DNA of 34,554 nt from Allobutyricicoccus pentlandensis (lineage in GTDB: Bacteria; Bacillota; Clostridia; Oscillospirales; QAMX01). Positions within the stretch are counted from its first letter, which is position 1. Each line of letters opens with the position of its first letter. The notes beneath the pieces are model-generated. The model was not told the DNA's origin, made no database searches, and saw nothing but the letters and a program-made list of their open reading frames with translations. The DNA is taken from assembly GCA_904398645.1 (NCBI GenBank), contig CAJFPH010000054.1:1-34554 (forward strand), in the 5' to 3' direction. Positions 21,215 through 29,745 of the stretch are shown piece after piece. The position numbers were made by a program, and so were the translations under genes.

Positions 21215-23494
21215 TTATGAATAATATTTTGCCATACCATACAAACGAGGCAGGCGAACCCTTACGCAGCCCATTCGCTCCGTCTCCAATACGGTTTCGG
21301 TAAATGCCGAAACACGGGCCAGAACATCCCGGTCGGCGCCAGCATAGGAAGAAAACACGCAGAGCTCCGGCCCGTAACGTAAAACGGCGGGCGGTACCAT
21401 TCTTACAGCATAATAGTCTCCTGCCGCGACGGCGTCAATGTCTGAAATGGAAGAATGTGCAAGCAGATACCCAATATTTTCAGGATACATCCCGCCCAAA
21501 CACAGTATACGATAGCCGGAGACCTCCAGATATACCATGAGCCGGCCCATATCTGCCCCGGGTTCCCGGTTCTCAAACGCCTGCATACTCACGTTTCCAT
21601 AAGTATAGCAAGCGCCGTCCGACACCTTCAGAATCTCTGTACCGGATTCACGTGCAACGCCTGCAATTTCTTCATAGCGGGTAATATCCGTTTCATCCTC
21701 CGTCTCAGGCAGGAGAATCGCTTTTACGTTCATGCTTTTCAGAAGTGTTACCGCATTTCCGGCGGATGCCGTCCGGTAATCTGTTAGAACAAACAGCGAT
21801 ATCTCCCGTGCGTTCGAGCGCCGGAGTTCATCCAGCACAGCCGTGCACGCGGATTCATAACCACCGCCGCAGTTGACGACAAGATTGGCGTCCCGATCAC
21901 AAACGACGACGCTCTGCCCTCCCACCGTATCGACAATTGAGACACGGGACAGCAGCGCGGCGTCCAAACTGCCGCACAGGATTACAAGACTCAGTGAAGC
22001 GATAACACAACAAATGAGTACGGCCGGACGGCGCGGACGTTTCCAGAACCAAAGCAGTCCAAACAGATATAGAAACGTCAGATAAAGAATCAGGTATATG
22101 TTTTCTGAGGAAATTGATGCCATGGGAAGCCGCGCCAGTGCCGGAACCACCGTAAGCTGAAAATCAGTCAGGACCCTCGGGAAAAACGCTAATACTTTTC
22201 CAAGCGGCAGCCAGACAAAGGAGAGCAGCAGTGCCAATACGCCGCCGGTGAATGCATATTCAGAAACCGGTACAACCAGAAGATTTGATAACGGCGCAAT
22301 CAATGAGATATCACCAAATGTCAACATTTGAATGGGAATAACAAACACCTGTGCAGCAAGCGTTGTGCAAAGAGCGCCTGTCAACATTTCAAAAATCCGG
22401 CGAGGCAGACGTGCTTTGACTCTGATACGTGCCATGATAAATCGCTGCATTGGCGTACCAAGTAAAATCAGGCCAAGCGTTGCAAAAAAGGAAAGCCATA
22501 GTCCGATATCAGCAATTGAAAAGGGATTCACCAGCAAAATAAGTCCGCAGGCGATAAAAAGACTGTTGACCGGATCGGCCTCCCGATTGACAAAATAAGC
22601 CGTCAGCCACAAAATCTGCATAATGCCGGCCCTTGTCACGGATGCGCTTCCTCCCGTCATCAAAACGAACAGGATAACAACCGGAACTGCAATGCAGGAT
22701 CCTAACTTCCTGCGAAACAGAAGAATGAGCAAGCCCACCAGAAACGATACGTTCATGCCGGAAACAGCCGTAATATGAGAGAGTCCGGTAGCGCGCAGCG
22801 CGGAGACATATTCGTCTGAGAGGCCGCTTTCGTCACCAAAAATAAAAGCAGCCAGGATCGCCGCGTTTTCCTCCGGCATCAGTTCCCGAAGACGGTTCGT
22901 ACATAGCCTCGTCAATTTTACAGGCAGATACCGCAAGTCCGTACCACCAGGCGTAATTTCAGTCAGTTCCGCAGCGTCGGCCGTCAAATAAATGCGGCGG
23001 GCACGATAATAACGGAATTTGTCAAAGTTCCATCGGCTCTCCGGTACGGCAAACGTAACGCGTGCAGTTAGAAGATCTCCAGGTGTCAACGTCTCATGAT
23101 TGCCGTCCAGATACAGCAGAACCTTTGTGCGCTTCATACGCTCCCCGGAAAAGGTTTCCGTATGTACAATGACAGAGGTGTATTTTTCATAGACATTCGG
23201 ATACTCAGCAACCGTGCAGGTTAACACACCGGTTTCACCATCATACTGAGCGACCGGCATATAATTAACCGCAACATTTAGATACCAGGCGGAAAACCCG
23301 ATCAACAGTCCGCATGCTATGCATACGACAATCGGCCCCGCATGTTTTTTCCTGAACAGCAAAAGTGCGCCCACACAGACAACTATAGTCAGGGCGCACA
23401 GGCAAAACACAAAAGCCGCCTGTAAATAACAGGCGGCGAATAAAGCGGCGGCAATTCCGGTTACCAAAAGTATCGCTGGTCTTTTCAATGTCAT
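21215..23494 (-). CDS. comEC: ComEC/Rec2 DNA-uptake channel with degenerate C-terminal domain
   Basis: Polytopic membrane protein of natural transformation that carries single-stranded DNA across the membrane. The 759 residues comprise N-terminal membrane helices, a DUF4131-type extracellular domain (about 60-200), and the competence domain with the signature LSHITAVSGMNVSFLVGLL and many transmembrane helices to about residue 515. The C-terminal region from about 525 starts VSIVDTVGGQSVVV, matching the DVGQGD-type entry of the metallo-beta-lactamase-like domain. The HxHxDH metal motif is absent: FVLTDYRTASAGNAV stands in its place. Nuclease activity of that domain is therefore unlikely. No comEA or comFC is adjacent. 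The ATG at 23494 follows CCAGGGGA. Confidence 0.9.
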   Translation of the reverse strand: MTLKRPAILLVTGIAAALFAACYLQAAFVFCLCALTIVVCVGALLLFRKKHAGPIVVCIACGLLIGFSAWYLNVAVNYMPVAQYDGETGVLTCTVAEYPNVYEKYTSVIVHTETFSGERMKRTKVLLYLDGNHETLTPGDLLTARVTFAVPESRWNFDKFRYYRARRIYLTADAAELTEITPGGTDLRYLPVKLTRLCTNRLRELMPEENAAILAAFIFGDESGLSDEYVSALRATGLSHITAVSGMNVSFLVGLLILLFRRKLGSCIAVPVVILFVLMTGGSASVTRAGIMQILWLTAYFVNREADPVNSLFIACGLILLVNPFSIADIGLWLSFFATLGLILLGTPMQRFIMARIRVKARLPRRIFEMLTGALCTTLAAQVFVIPIQMLTFGDISLIAPLSNLLVVPVSEYAFTGGVLALLLSFVWLPLGKVLAFFPRVLTDFQLTVVPALARLPMASISSENIYLILYLTFLYLFGLLWFWKRPRRPAVLICCVIASLSLVILCGSLDAALLSRVSIVDTVGGQSVVVCDRDANLVVNCGGGYESACTAVLDELRRSNAREISLFVLTDYRTASAGNAVTLLKSMNVKAILLPETEDETDITRYEEIAGVARESGTEILKVSDGACYTYGNVSMQAFENREPGADMGRLMVYLEVSGYRILCLGGMYPENIGYLLAHSSISDIDAVAAGDYYAVRMVPPAVLRYGPELCVFSSYAGADRDVLARVSAFTETVLETERMGCVRVRLPRLYGMAKYYS

Positions 23495-23560
23495 TCCCCT
23501 GGGTGCTATAAATCGCCAGACCCTCGCACACGGTTATACACCCCATGCGCTTTCGTATCT

Positions 23561-23589
23561 ATTGTAACACACAGGAAATACGACTGCAA
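23561..23589 (-). promoter_or_regulatory. comEC promoter
   Basis: Minus-strand TTGCAG (23589-23584), 17-base spacer and TACAAT (23566-23561). The leader to the ATG at 23494 is about 60 bases. Confidence 0.6.
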
Positions 23590-23633
23590 TCGACATTTTT
23601 CGACGATTGAAAACTTTATTAAAACGCACAAAA

Positions 23634-25010
23634 TCAGGCGCGCTCTATTGTCTGATTCTCCAACTTCGGCGTTCGATCTGTCAGCCATTTGCCTCTCAGA
23701 TAATAGACGATAAACATGCTGGTCGTTACAACCCACGTGATCGGATAACTCCACATGACCATCTCAATCGTATGATTGATCTGCACGGCTGTAAAAATCC
23801 AGACGATTCGCAGGATACAGGTACCAAGCATCGTCAGCATCATTGGCTTAAAAGCCTCTCCTGTGCCGCGTATTGCACCAGAGAGGATATCGCTTCCGAC
23901 ATACGTGACAAAAAATGGCGCATAAAAGCGCAAAATGTATGCAGCCAGAGAGAGCACCCCTTCGTCATCTGTGAAGAGTCTTCCAAAATACGGGCATATG
24001 AGGTACAATATTGTGCTAATCGCAAGAATGGTACCAATACCCATGCACAGACATACGCGCACGCTCTTACGCACACGGTCGTATTTTCCCGCGCCATAAT
24101 TCTGCCCGGAAAACGTTGTGACAGCAATGCCGAACGTGTCCATTACCGTCCAAATGATAAAGTCCATCCTGCCACTGACGGCCCAAGCTGCAATTACATC
24201 CGTACCGAACGTATTGACTGCGGAACGGATAATCATATTGGAAATCGAATACATTGCGCTCTGCAGGCCCATGGGAATACCGACCTTGATGATCGACAGC
24301 AACATATCCTTGTGAAAACGGATTTTACGTAAGAAAAGCTGAAAGGAGTCCGCCGCACGCATCAGCGTAATGGCAACCAAAATCATGCTGACAACCTGTG
24401 AAATGACCGTCGCAAGCGCAGCGCCGAACACGCCCATACCAAACACCGCGACAAACAAAAGGTCCAGCACAATGTTCGTGACACAGGCAATGATCAAAAA
24501 ATAGAGCGGACGCCGCGAATCTCCAACCGCACGGAGTATACCCGCGCCGACATTATAGGCAAACTGCGCAACCGTTCCAAGAAAATAAACCCGAATATAT
24601 GTCAGGGCATCGGCCATAATCTCTTCCGGCACAGAGATTGCACGAAAACACACAGGCGCTGCAATAATACCGACGATCATCACAACGACGCCACCGGCCA
24701 GCGACAGCGCCACGCCCGTGTGTACGGCGCGCGAGACCTGTAAATCATTACGCGCGCCATAAAATTGCGATACGATGACAGACGTGCCGGACGCCGCGCC
24801 GACAAAAAAATTCACCAGCAAACTGGTAAAACTTGAAGTCGAGTCCACCGCTGCCAGCGCCTCTTTGCCCACAAAGCGTCCCACCACCATAGCGTCAACC
24901 ATGTTATACAGCTGTTGGAACAGGGAACCAAGCAAAATTGGAACAAAAAAAATCAGGAGCTGTTTCCAGATAACTCCCTCGGTGATACTGCTGTTATAAT
25001 GGCTTTTCAT
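23634..25010 (-). CDS. MATE family efflux transporter
   Basis: Cation-coupled multidrug and toxin exporter with 12 predicted membrane helices in two bundles. The 458 residues start at the ATG at 25010 (MKSHYNSSITEGVIWKQLLI) behind GGGAGG; the frame can be read back to 25052 without a better site. Family features are the N-terminal ITEGVIWKQLLIFFVPILLGSLFQ-like opening (shortened here), GRFVGKEALAAVDS, and the second-half VNTFGTDVIAAWAVSGRM with FSGQNYGAGKYDRV. It is divergent from the AraC regulator at 25192, which is a plausible but unproven controller. The substrate is unknown. Confidence 0.92.
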   Translation of the reverse strand: MKSHYNSSITEGVIWKQLLIFFVPILLGSLFQQLYNMVDAMVVGRFVGKEALAAVDSTSSFTSLLVNFFVGAASGTSVIVSQFYGARNDLQVSRAVHTGVALSLAGGVVVMIVGIIAAPVCFRAISVPEEIMADALTYIRVYFLGTVAQFAYNVGAGILRAVGDSRRPLYFLIIACVTNIVLDLLFVAVFGMGVFGAALATVISQVVSMILVAITLMRAADSFQLFLRKIRFHKDMLLSIIKVGIPMGLQSAMYSISNMIIRSAVNTFGTDVIAAWAVSGRMDFIIWTVMDTFGIAVTTFSGQNYGAGKYDRVRKSVRVCLCMGIGTILAISTILYLICPYFGRLFTDDEGVLSLAAYILRFYAPFFVTYVGSDILSGAIRGTGEAFKPMMLTMLGTCILRIVWIFTAVQINHTIEMVMWSYPITWVVTTSMFIVYYLRGKWLTDRTPKLENQTIERA

Positions 25011-25060
25011 ACGTTCCTCCCGCTCATAAGGCGACAAATCTCGCACAAACAATCGAGCGT

Positions 25061-25089
25061 ATGATATCAGATTTACCGGAAAAGGTCAA
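25061..25089 (-). promoter_or_regulatory. MATE transporter promoter
   Basis: Minus-strand TTGACC (25089-25084), 17-base spacer and TATCAT (25066-25061). Confidence 0.65.
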
Positions 25090-25138
25090 TACCGCGGCAC
25101 GGCACATAAAAACTTTTTTTAAAATCATTTTTTCAATG

Positions 25139-25167
25139 CTGACACAGCAAAAAATATGCGGTAAAAT
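25139..25167 (+). promoter_or_regulatory. AraC regulator promoter
   Basis: CTGACA (25139-25144), 17-base spacer and TAAAAT (25162-25167), back to back with the MATE promoter within a 181-base gap. Confidence 0.55.
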
Positions 25168-25191
25168 AGAAGACAAAAGGGAGGTGATCGC

Positions 25192-25983
25192 TTGTTTCTT
25201 GAATCCACGAATGGGCTCCATGTGGAGGATCTCTGCGTCTACAATTCTGCGGCCAGGCCGGATCATATCCTAGATCTGCGAACCCATTCCAGCGATGCTG
25301 CCGATCTGATTTGCCATATCAAGTATGGCTCCGCCGTTCTCCAATACGACGATACGCCGCTTTTCACCGTTACGCGCACAGTATATCTTCCGCACGGCTC
25401 TCATTACCGGCTTTCCTTCCTGAAGGAGTCGGCGTTTATCTTGGTCTCCTTTCAGTTGTTTCGAGAGAACAGACGAATTTCTCCCCCTCGGGAATTGTCA
25501 TTTGATATTTCCCTAGAACAGGAATTTCAAGATATGGAATCTGTCGTTGCCCACGCCGGCGTGCTTGGGGACCTGCGGCGTAAGGCCGTCTTTTTCAATC
25601 TCCTTGCGAAGTGCGCGCCGGAGCTTTCAGAGCAATTTTCCCCTGGCTTTTCCCGTATTTCACACGGCGTGGCCGCAATTGAGGCGCAGTTTCTCACAAA
25701 CACTGCCATTTCAGAATACGCCGCACTGTGCGGATTGCGGGAAAATCGTTTCCGGCAGCTCTTTACCCAATATTTCAGTATGTCGCCCGTGGAATACCGC
25801 AACACGCTGCGCATGCGTTATGCACATGCATTAATGAGCCACTTCAACTGTTCTGTGGCGGACGCGGCACATGCCGCAGGATTTGCCAGTACGAGTTACT
25901 TTTGCAGGCTGCATCGAAAAATGTTCGGCGTCAGTCCTGCCGGGATGGAGGAAGAAGATGATCAGATGGACAAAATGGTGTGA
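25192..25983 (+). CDS. AraC family transcriptional regulator
   Basis: A 263-residue DNA-binding regulator. Residues about 1-130 form a cupin-like ligand-binding domain (HILDLRTHSSDAADLICHI through RTVYLPHGSHYRL). The C-terminal double helix-turn-helix spans about 165-255, with EYAALCGLRENRFRQLFTQ and the second-helix signature VADAAHAAGFASTSYFCRLH followed by KMFGVSPAGM. The start is TTG at 25192, directly behind GGGAGGTGATCGC. The last 26 bases overlap the start of an acetyltransferase gene, so the two are cotranscribed. Either the divergent MATE gene or the downstream ribulokinase region could be its target; the sequence does not decide. Confidence 0.9.
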   Translation: MFLESTNGLHVEDLCVYNSAARPDHILDLRTHSSDAADLICHIKYGSAVLQYDDTPLFTVTRTVYLPHGSHYRLSFLKESAFILVSFQLFRENRRISPPRELSFDISLEQEFQDMESVVAHAGVLGDLRRKAVFFNLLAKCAPELSEQFSPGFSRISHGVAAIEAQFLTNTAISEYAALCGLRENRFRQLFTQYFSMSPVEYRNTLRMRYAHALMSHFNCSVADAAHAAGFASTSYFCRLHRKMFGVSPAGMEEEDDQMDKMV

Positions 25984-27076
25984 CCGGGAAGAAATCCGCA
26001 ATCTGTGGCATCTGCGCTTTTCTGACAGCGAGCCGTTTATCGACTGGTTTTTTCGTGAACGGTTTTCCCCCGATCATTCCGCAGTCTCTATAGAAGACGG
26101 ACGTATTGTCAGTTCCATTCAAAGCTATCCCGTCCACATCCGGATACGGGACGCCATACTTCCCTGCACAATCATTGCAGGCGTATCCACGGTTCCGGCC
26201 TATGAGGGACATGGGCACATGGGCCGTACCATGCGTTTTTATATGAATGGCATTGGCGCACGCGGCGGGGCTGTGGTCTCCTATCGTCCGGAGATTATTT
26301 CCATGTATAGCGGCTTTGGGCACTATCCCGTCAGCCGAACCGCCTACTTTCATATTGACGACCCCGGTTCGCTGGCGGCGGAAACCTGCGCCGTACCACT
26401 TGACCTTCGTAACAATGAGGCGGCCATACAGGCCTGCTACTTTCGTTTTTCACGATATTACAGCGGTATGATCAGCCGCTCGCTGGCAGACATGCGGCTA
26501 AAACTCGCCGATTATGCGGCCGATGGGGCGCGTGGAATCGGTATCTTTGAAGGCGATACGCTGTGTGGTTACTGTGTGTATTTTACCGGTGAATGCCTGT
26601 ATGCAGAAGAGCTGGTTACGTATGATCCCATATACAGGGAAATCCTTCTGCGCGCGCTCTGCCAAACTGCGCTGGTCTCAGGCAAGACTGTAGCGGGAAA
26701 ACTCCCCCCTGATACACGATTTTCAGAAGCAAGTGTGGCGGCACAGATTCGTCTTGATCCAAAACCCATGAATGTAATGGGTGTCGCAGACGTCTCCACG
26801 CTGCTGGCGGCCGTCTGCGGTTGTCCCAACTGGCGCGTTGCGGTTACCGACCACACTGTCGCGGCTAATAACGGCGTTTTTGATTTTGCGGGACACCGTT
26901 CGGACGGTACCCCACAATTTTGCCTGGAAACAGGACGCCTCGCGCAGTTTTTGTGCGGTTATCATTCGTTGGCAGAATTAGCGGACGCGGGACATGTGGT
27001 TTTGTCTGCCCCCTGCGTACGTGAAATTGACGCGTGTTTTCCCGTGATTCCCGGTTACACCTTGGACGAGTATTGA
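25958..27076 (+). CDS. Eis-like GNAT family N-acetyltransferase
   Basis: A 372-residue acetyltransferase of the Eis type, in which two GNAT-like folds are followed by an SCP2-like C-terminal domain. The acetyl-CoA loop is VPAYEGHGHMGRTM at about 85-98, followed by the aromatic VVSYRPEIISMYSGFGHYPV. The second half includes the beta-rich region around VAVTDHTVAANNGVFDF. The protein ends PGYTLDEY with a free C-terminal carboxylate, as Eis enzymes do for catalysis. The ATG at 25958 lies within the end of the AraC gene, with GGAGGAAGAAG upstream, so translation is coupled. Eis relatives acetylate aminoglycosides or protein lysines; the substrate here is unknown. Confidence 0.87.
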   Translation: MIRWTKWCDREEIRNLWHLRFSDSEPFIDWFFRERFSPDHSAVSIEDGRIVSSIQSYPVHIRIRDAILPCTIIAGVSTVPAYEGHGHMGRTMRFYMNGIGARGGAVVSYRPEIISMYSGFGHYPVSRTAYFHIDDPGSLAAETCAVPLDLRNNEAAIQACYFRFSRYYSGMISRSLADMRLKLADYAADGARGIGIFEGDTLCGYCVYFTGECLYAEELVTYDPIYREILLRALCQTALVSGKTVAGKLPPDTRFSEASVAAQIRLDPKPMNVMGVADVSTLLAAVCGCPNWRVAVTDHTVAANNGVFDFAGHRSDGTPQFCLETGRLAQFLCGYHSLAELADAGHVVLSAPCVREIDACFPVIPGYTLDEY

Positions 27077-27091
27077 CGATATTGCCAAAAT

Positions 27092-27122
27092 TATTGCAGG
27101 ATACTTGACTTTTTCTGCAATA
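27092..27122. promoter_or_regulatory. inverted repeat around the ribulokinase -35, possible operator
   Basis: TATTGCAG (27092-27099) and CTGCAATA (27115-27122) are perfect complements 15 bases apart and enclose TTGACT (27105-27110). It is AT-rich and lacks a T-run after the right arm, so an operator is more likely than a terminator. Confidence 0.5.
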
Positions 27123-27136
27123 TACGGCATTATAAT
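27105..27136 (+). promoter_or_regulatory. promoter of the ribulokinase gene
   Basis: TTGACT (27105-27110) with either CATTAT at 17 bases (27128-27133) or TATAAT at 20 bases (27131-27136). The overlap leaves the exact -10 undecided. Confidence 0.5.
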
Positions 27137-27172
27137 AATACAAATATTTCAAAAATGTTAAGGAGTGTTTTG

Positions 27173-28843
27173 ATGGCAAAATATGCAATCGGCATAGACT
27201 TTGGCACACTTTCCGGACGCGCTGCCGTTGTGTCGCTCGCCGACGGCACAGAGCTTGCGCACAGCGTTTTGGACTATCCTCACGCCGTCATGGACGAGCA
27301 GCTGCCCTCCGGACGCGTTCTGCCGCCCGACTGGGCTTTGCAGCACCCGGCGGATTATCTGGATGTTCTCAAAACGACGATTCCGGATGCCGTACAAAAA
27401 TCCGGCGTCGCAGTCTCGGATATCATCGGGATCGCTATTGATTTTACGGCCTGCACCATGCTTCCTGTTAAGGCGGACGGTACGCCGCTATGTATGCTTC
27501 CCGGTCTGGAGGATGAGCCTCACGCCTATATCAAGCTCTGGAAACATCATGCGGCGCAGGACGAGGCAAACCGACTGAACACCATTGCAGAGGAACGCGG
27601 CGAGACGTGGCTTTCCCGTTACGGCGGTAAAATTTCTTCCGAGTGGATGATTCCAAAGATCTGGCAGATTTTAAACGAGGCTCCTGAAATATATGAACAG
27701 GCTGACTTTTTCCTGGAAGCAGCCGACTGGGTCATCTGGCAGCTGACGGGCGTTCAAACCCGCAACTCCTGCACGGCAGGCTACAAGGCAATGTGGCATA
27801 AGCGCAACGGCTATCCTTCCAAAGAATTTTTCCGCGCGCTTGATCCCCGTATGGAAAATCTGATTGAAGACAAAATGAACTGCCCCATTTCTCCGCTCGG
27901 TTCGCGTGCAGGTGAGATTACAGAAAAATCCGCCGCTCTGACCGGTCTCTTGCCCGGCACGGCAGTCGCGGTGGCCAATGTAGATGCACACGTTGCTGTC
28001 CCGGCCGTAAAGATTGACGGCCCAGGTAAAATGCTTGCCATTATGGGAACATCTACCTGTCATATGGTGCTTGGCGAAGGCGAGCACAGCGTGCCCGGCA
28101 TCTGTGGTTATGTTGAGGACGGTATTCTACCCGGGTTCTATGGCTATGAAGCCGGGCAGAGCTGTGTCGGCGATCATTTCGCGTGGTTTGTTGATAACTG
28201 TGTCCCTGCCTCGTATTTTGAAGAGGCGGAAAAGGCAGGCTTGAATATTCACCAATATCTTGCTTCCAAAGCGACGCTTTTAAAGCCGGGACAAAGCGGC
28301 CTGGTGGCGCTCGATTGGTGGAATGGTAACCGGTCCATTCTGGTCGACGTTGACCTCACCGGTATGATGCTCGGCATGACCCTTCAGACAAAACCGGAGG
28401 AGATGTATCGCGCACTGATTGAAGCAACCGCGTTTGGTACGCGTATGATTGTAGAAGATTTCAATGAACATGGCGTTGCAATCAACGAATTTTATGCGGC
28501 AGGCGGTATTTCTCAGAAAGATCCCATGATGATGCAGATCTATGCCGATGTATTGAACCTGCCGGTTTATATTGCCGGCACCAAGCAGTGCGGCGCGCTC
28601 GGTTCTGCCATAATGGCCAGTGTTGCTGCCGGCAGTGAGCGCGGCGGATACGATAACGTCTTTGAGGCCGCTCGCCACATGGGTAAGTTGAAGGACGAAT
28701 ATTACCGTCCAAATGCGGAAAATGTCGCGCTATATGATAAGTTGTATGCTGAATATAAACTTTTGCATGATTATTTTGGACGCGGCGCAAATGACGTAAT
28801 GAAACGTTTAAAGCAACTCAAATTGAGCCTTTATAACGATTAA
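27173..28843 (+). CDS. araB: ribulokinase (FGGY family)
   Basis: ATP-dependent carbohydrate kinase that phosphorylates L-ribulose to L-ribulose 5-phosphate. The 556-residue protein has the AraB length. The N-terminal phosphate-binding loop is IGIDFGTLSGRAAVV, the substrate region includes IGIAIDFTACTMLPV, and the C-terminal ATP-binding half contains LAIMGTSTCHMV, AAGGISQKDPMMMQIYAD and CGALGSAIMAS. The ATG at 27173 has AAGGAG upstream. There is no arabinose isomerase, epimerase or transporter in the window; a glycerophosphodiesterase-like gene follows after 18 bases. It could act on a related ketopentose, but sequence similarity to ribulokinase is clear. Confidence 0.9.
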   Translation: MAKYAIGIDFGTLSGRAAVVSLADGTELAHSVLDYPHAVMDEQLPSGRVLPPDWALQHPADYLDVLKTTIPDAVQKSGVAVSDIIGIAIDFTACTMLPVKADGTPLCMLPGLEDEPHAYIKLWKHHAAQDEANRLNTIAEERGETWLSRYGGKISSEWMIPKIWQILNEAPEIYEQADFFLEAADWVIWQLTGVQTRNSCTAGYKAMWHKRNGYPSKEFFRALDPRMENLIEDKMNCPISPLGSRAGEITEKSAALTGLLPGTAVAVANVDAHVAVPAVKIDGPGKMLAIMGTSTCHMVLGEGEHSVPGICGYVEDGILPGFYGYEAGQSCVGDHFAWFVDNCVPASYFEEAEKAGLNIHQYLASKATLLKPGQSGLVALDWWNGNRSILVDVDLTGMMLGMTLQTKPEEMYRALIEATAFGTRMIVEDFNEHGVAINEFYAAGGISQKDPMMMQIYADVLNLPVYIAGTKQCGALGSAIMASVAAGSERGGYDNVFEAARHMGKLKDEYYRPNAENVALYDKLYAEYKLLHDYFGRGANDVMKRLKQLKLSLYND

Positions 28844-28861
28844 GGAAGAGGGGGGATTGCT

Positions 28862-29584
28862 ATGGCTGTCAGGAAATACAAAATATGCGCGCATCGCGGG
28901 CTTTCCGGCGTCATGCCGGAAAACACGCTGCCTTCATTTGCCGCGGCCATAGCGCTCGGGGCGGATGAAATCGAATTTGACGTCCGTCTCACCTCCGATT
29001 TGAAAATGATTGTATGTCATGACGACGATGTCAATCGTGTTTCCGACCGCAAGGGCGCCGTTGGCGACTATGACCTGGATACGCTTATGCGTTGCAATGC
29101 CGGCTCTTATATGAATTGGTATGTCGGGTTCTGCACGCCGGAGCAGGTTATTGAGCGTTTTGCCGGGCGCGTCGTTATGAACATTCACATTGCAGAGTTT
29201 CATCCCGATTTTGATGTGCCGGCAGAGCTCCGGCGGCTTTTGTATCACTATGATGCGACGGATTCCGCGTATTTTTCTGCCCGTGACGAACAACTGGGCT
29301 ACTGTCTGCGCTCTGCGCCGGATATTGAACGGTGTTCCCTGCTCCCCCGCTCCACTTCCGGACCGGATATCGTCGATTACGCCGTCCGTTATGCGTGCCG
29401 GCGCGTGCAGTTTCACAAACCATATTTCAGCCGGTCTCTCATCGATCGTGCGCATACATACGATATGATTTGTAATGCCTACTGGGCAGATGACCGCTAT
29501 GAAGCGAAGCGTCTTCTGGATCTGGGTGTCGATACGATTTTAACAAACCGTTCCGATGTATTGCTTTCCATGAGGCGCGGTTGA
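28862..29584 (+). CDS. glycerophosphodiester phosphodiesterase-like protein with altered metal site
   Basis: A 240-residue TIM-barrel protein of the GDPD family, which hydrolyses glycerophosphodiesters to glycerol 3-phosphate and an alcohol. The opening AHRGLSGVMPENTLPSF (catalytic His11) and ADEIEFDVRLTSD (metal ligands Glu38 and Asp40) are intact, as is the second catalytic His53 in VCHDDDVNR. The third metal ligand, the Glu in the usual NIEIK strand, is replaced by His109 in MNIHIAEF. The C-terminal DLGVDTILTNRSD is typical. No signal peptide, so cytoplasmic. The ATG follows AGAGGGGGG and it is probably cotranscribed with ribulokinase. It may act on a different phosphodiester or be weakened. 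Confidence 0.87.
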   Translation: MAVRKYKICAHRGLSGVMPENTLPSFAAAIALGADEIEFDVRLTSDLKMIVCHDDDVNRVSDRKGAVGDYDLDTLMRCNAGSYMNWYVGFCTPEQVIERFAGRVVMNIHIAEFHPDFDVPAELRRLLYHYDATDSAYFSARDEQLGYCLRSAPDIERCSLLPRSTSGPDIVDYAVRYACRRVQFHKPYFSRSLIDRAHTYDMICNAYWADDRYEAKRLLDLGVDTILTNRSDVLLSMRRG

Positions 29585-29587
29585 ACT

Positions 29588-29630
29588 AAAAAGTCCATGC
29601 CGTTTTTTTCGATGCGGCATGGACTTTTTT
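29588..29630 (+). terminator. terminator after the ribulokinase/GDPD operon
   Basis: AAAAAGTCCATGCCG pairs with CGGCATGGACTTTTTT around a 12-base loop, starting a few bases after the stop codon, with a T-run. Confidence 0.92.
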
Positions 29631-29745
29631 TGCTCTTTTTTCCAAGGTGGAACCTATACTTTTTGGATATTGGAAAGATTTTGTCATTGATTTGTAACCA
29701 CTTTGTAATTTATAATGGCAGCATCAACCCGAAAGGAGCAATTCC

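Noticed and set aside
23584..23612. Hairpin with arms CAATCG/CGATTG as terminator of the MATE gene
   Set aside because: The stem is short and no T-run follows on the minus strand. Its outer part also coincides with the comEC -35 region.
23607..24332. Plus-strand open frame of 241 codons
   Set aside because: It is the shadow of the MATE transporter gene; composition is His/Arg/Cys-rich, as expected of an antisense frame.
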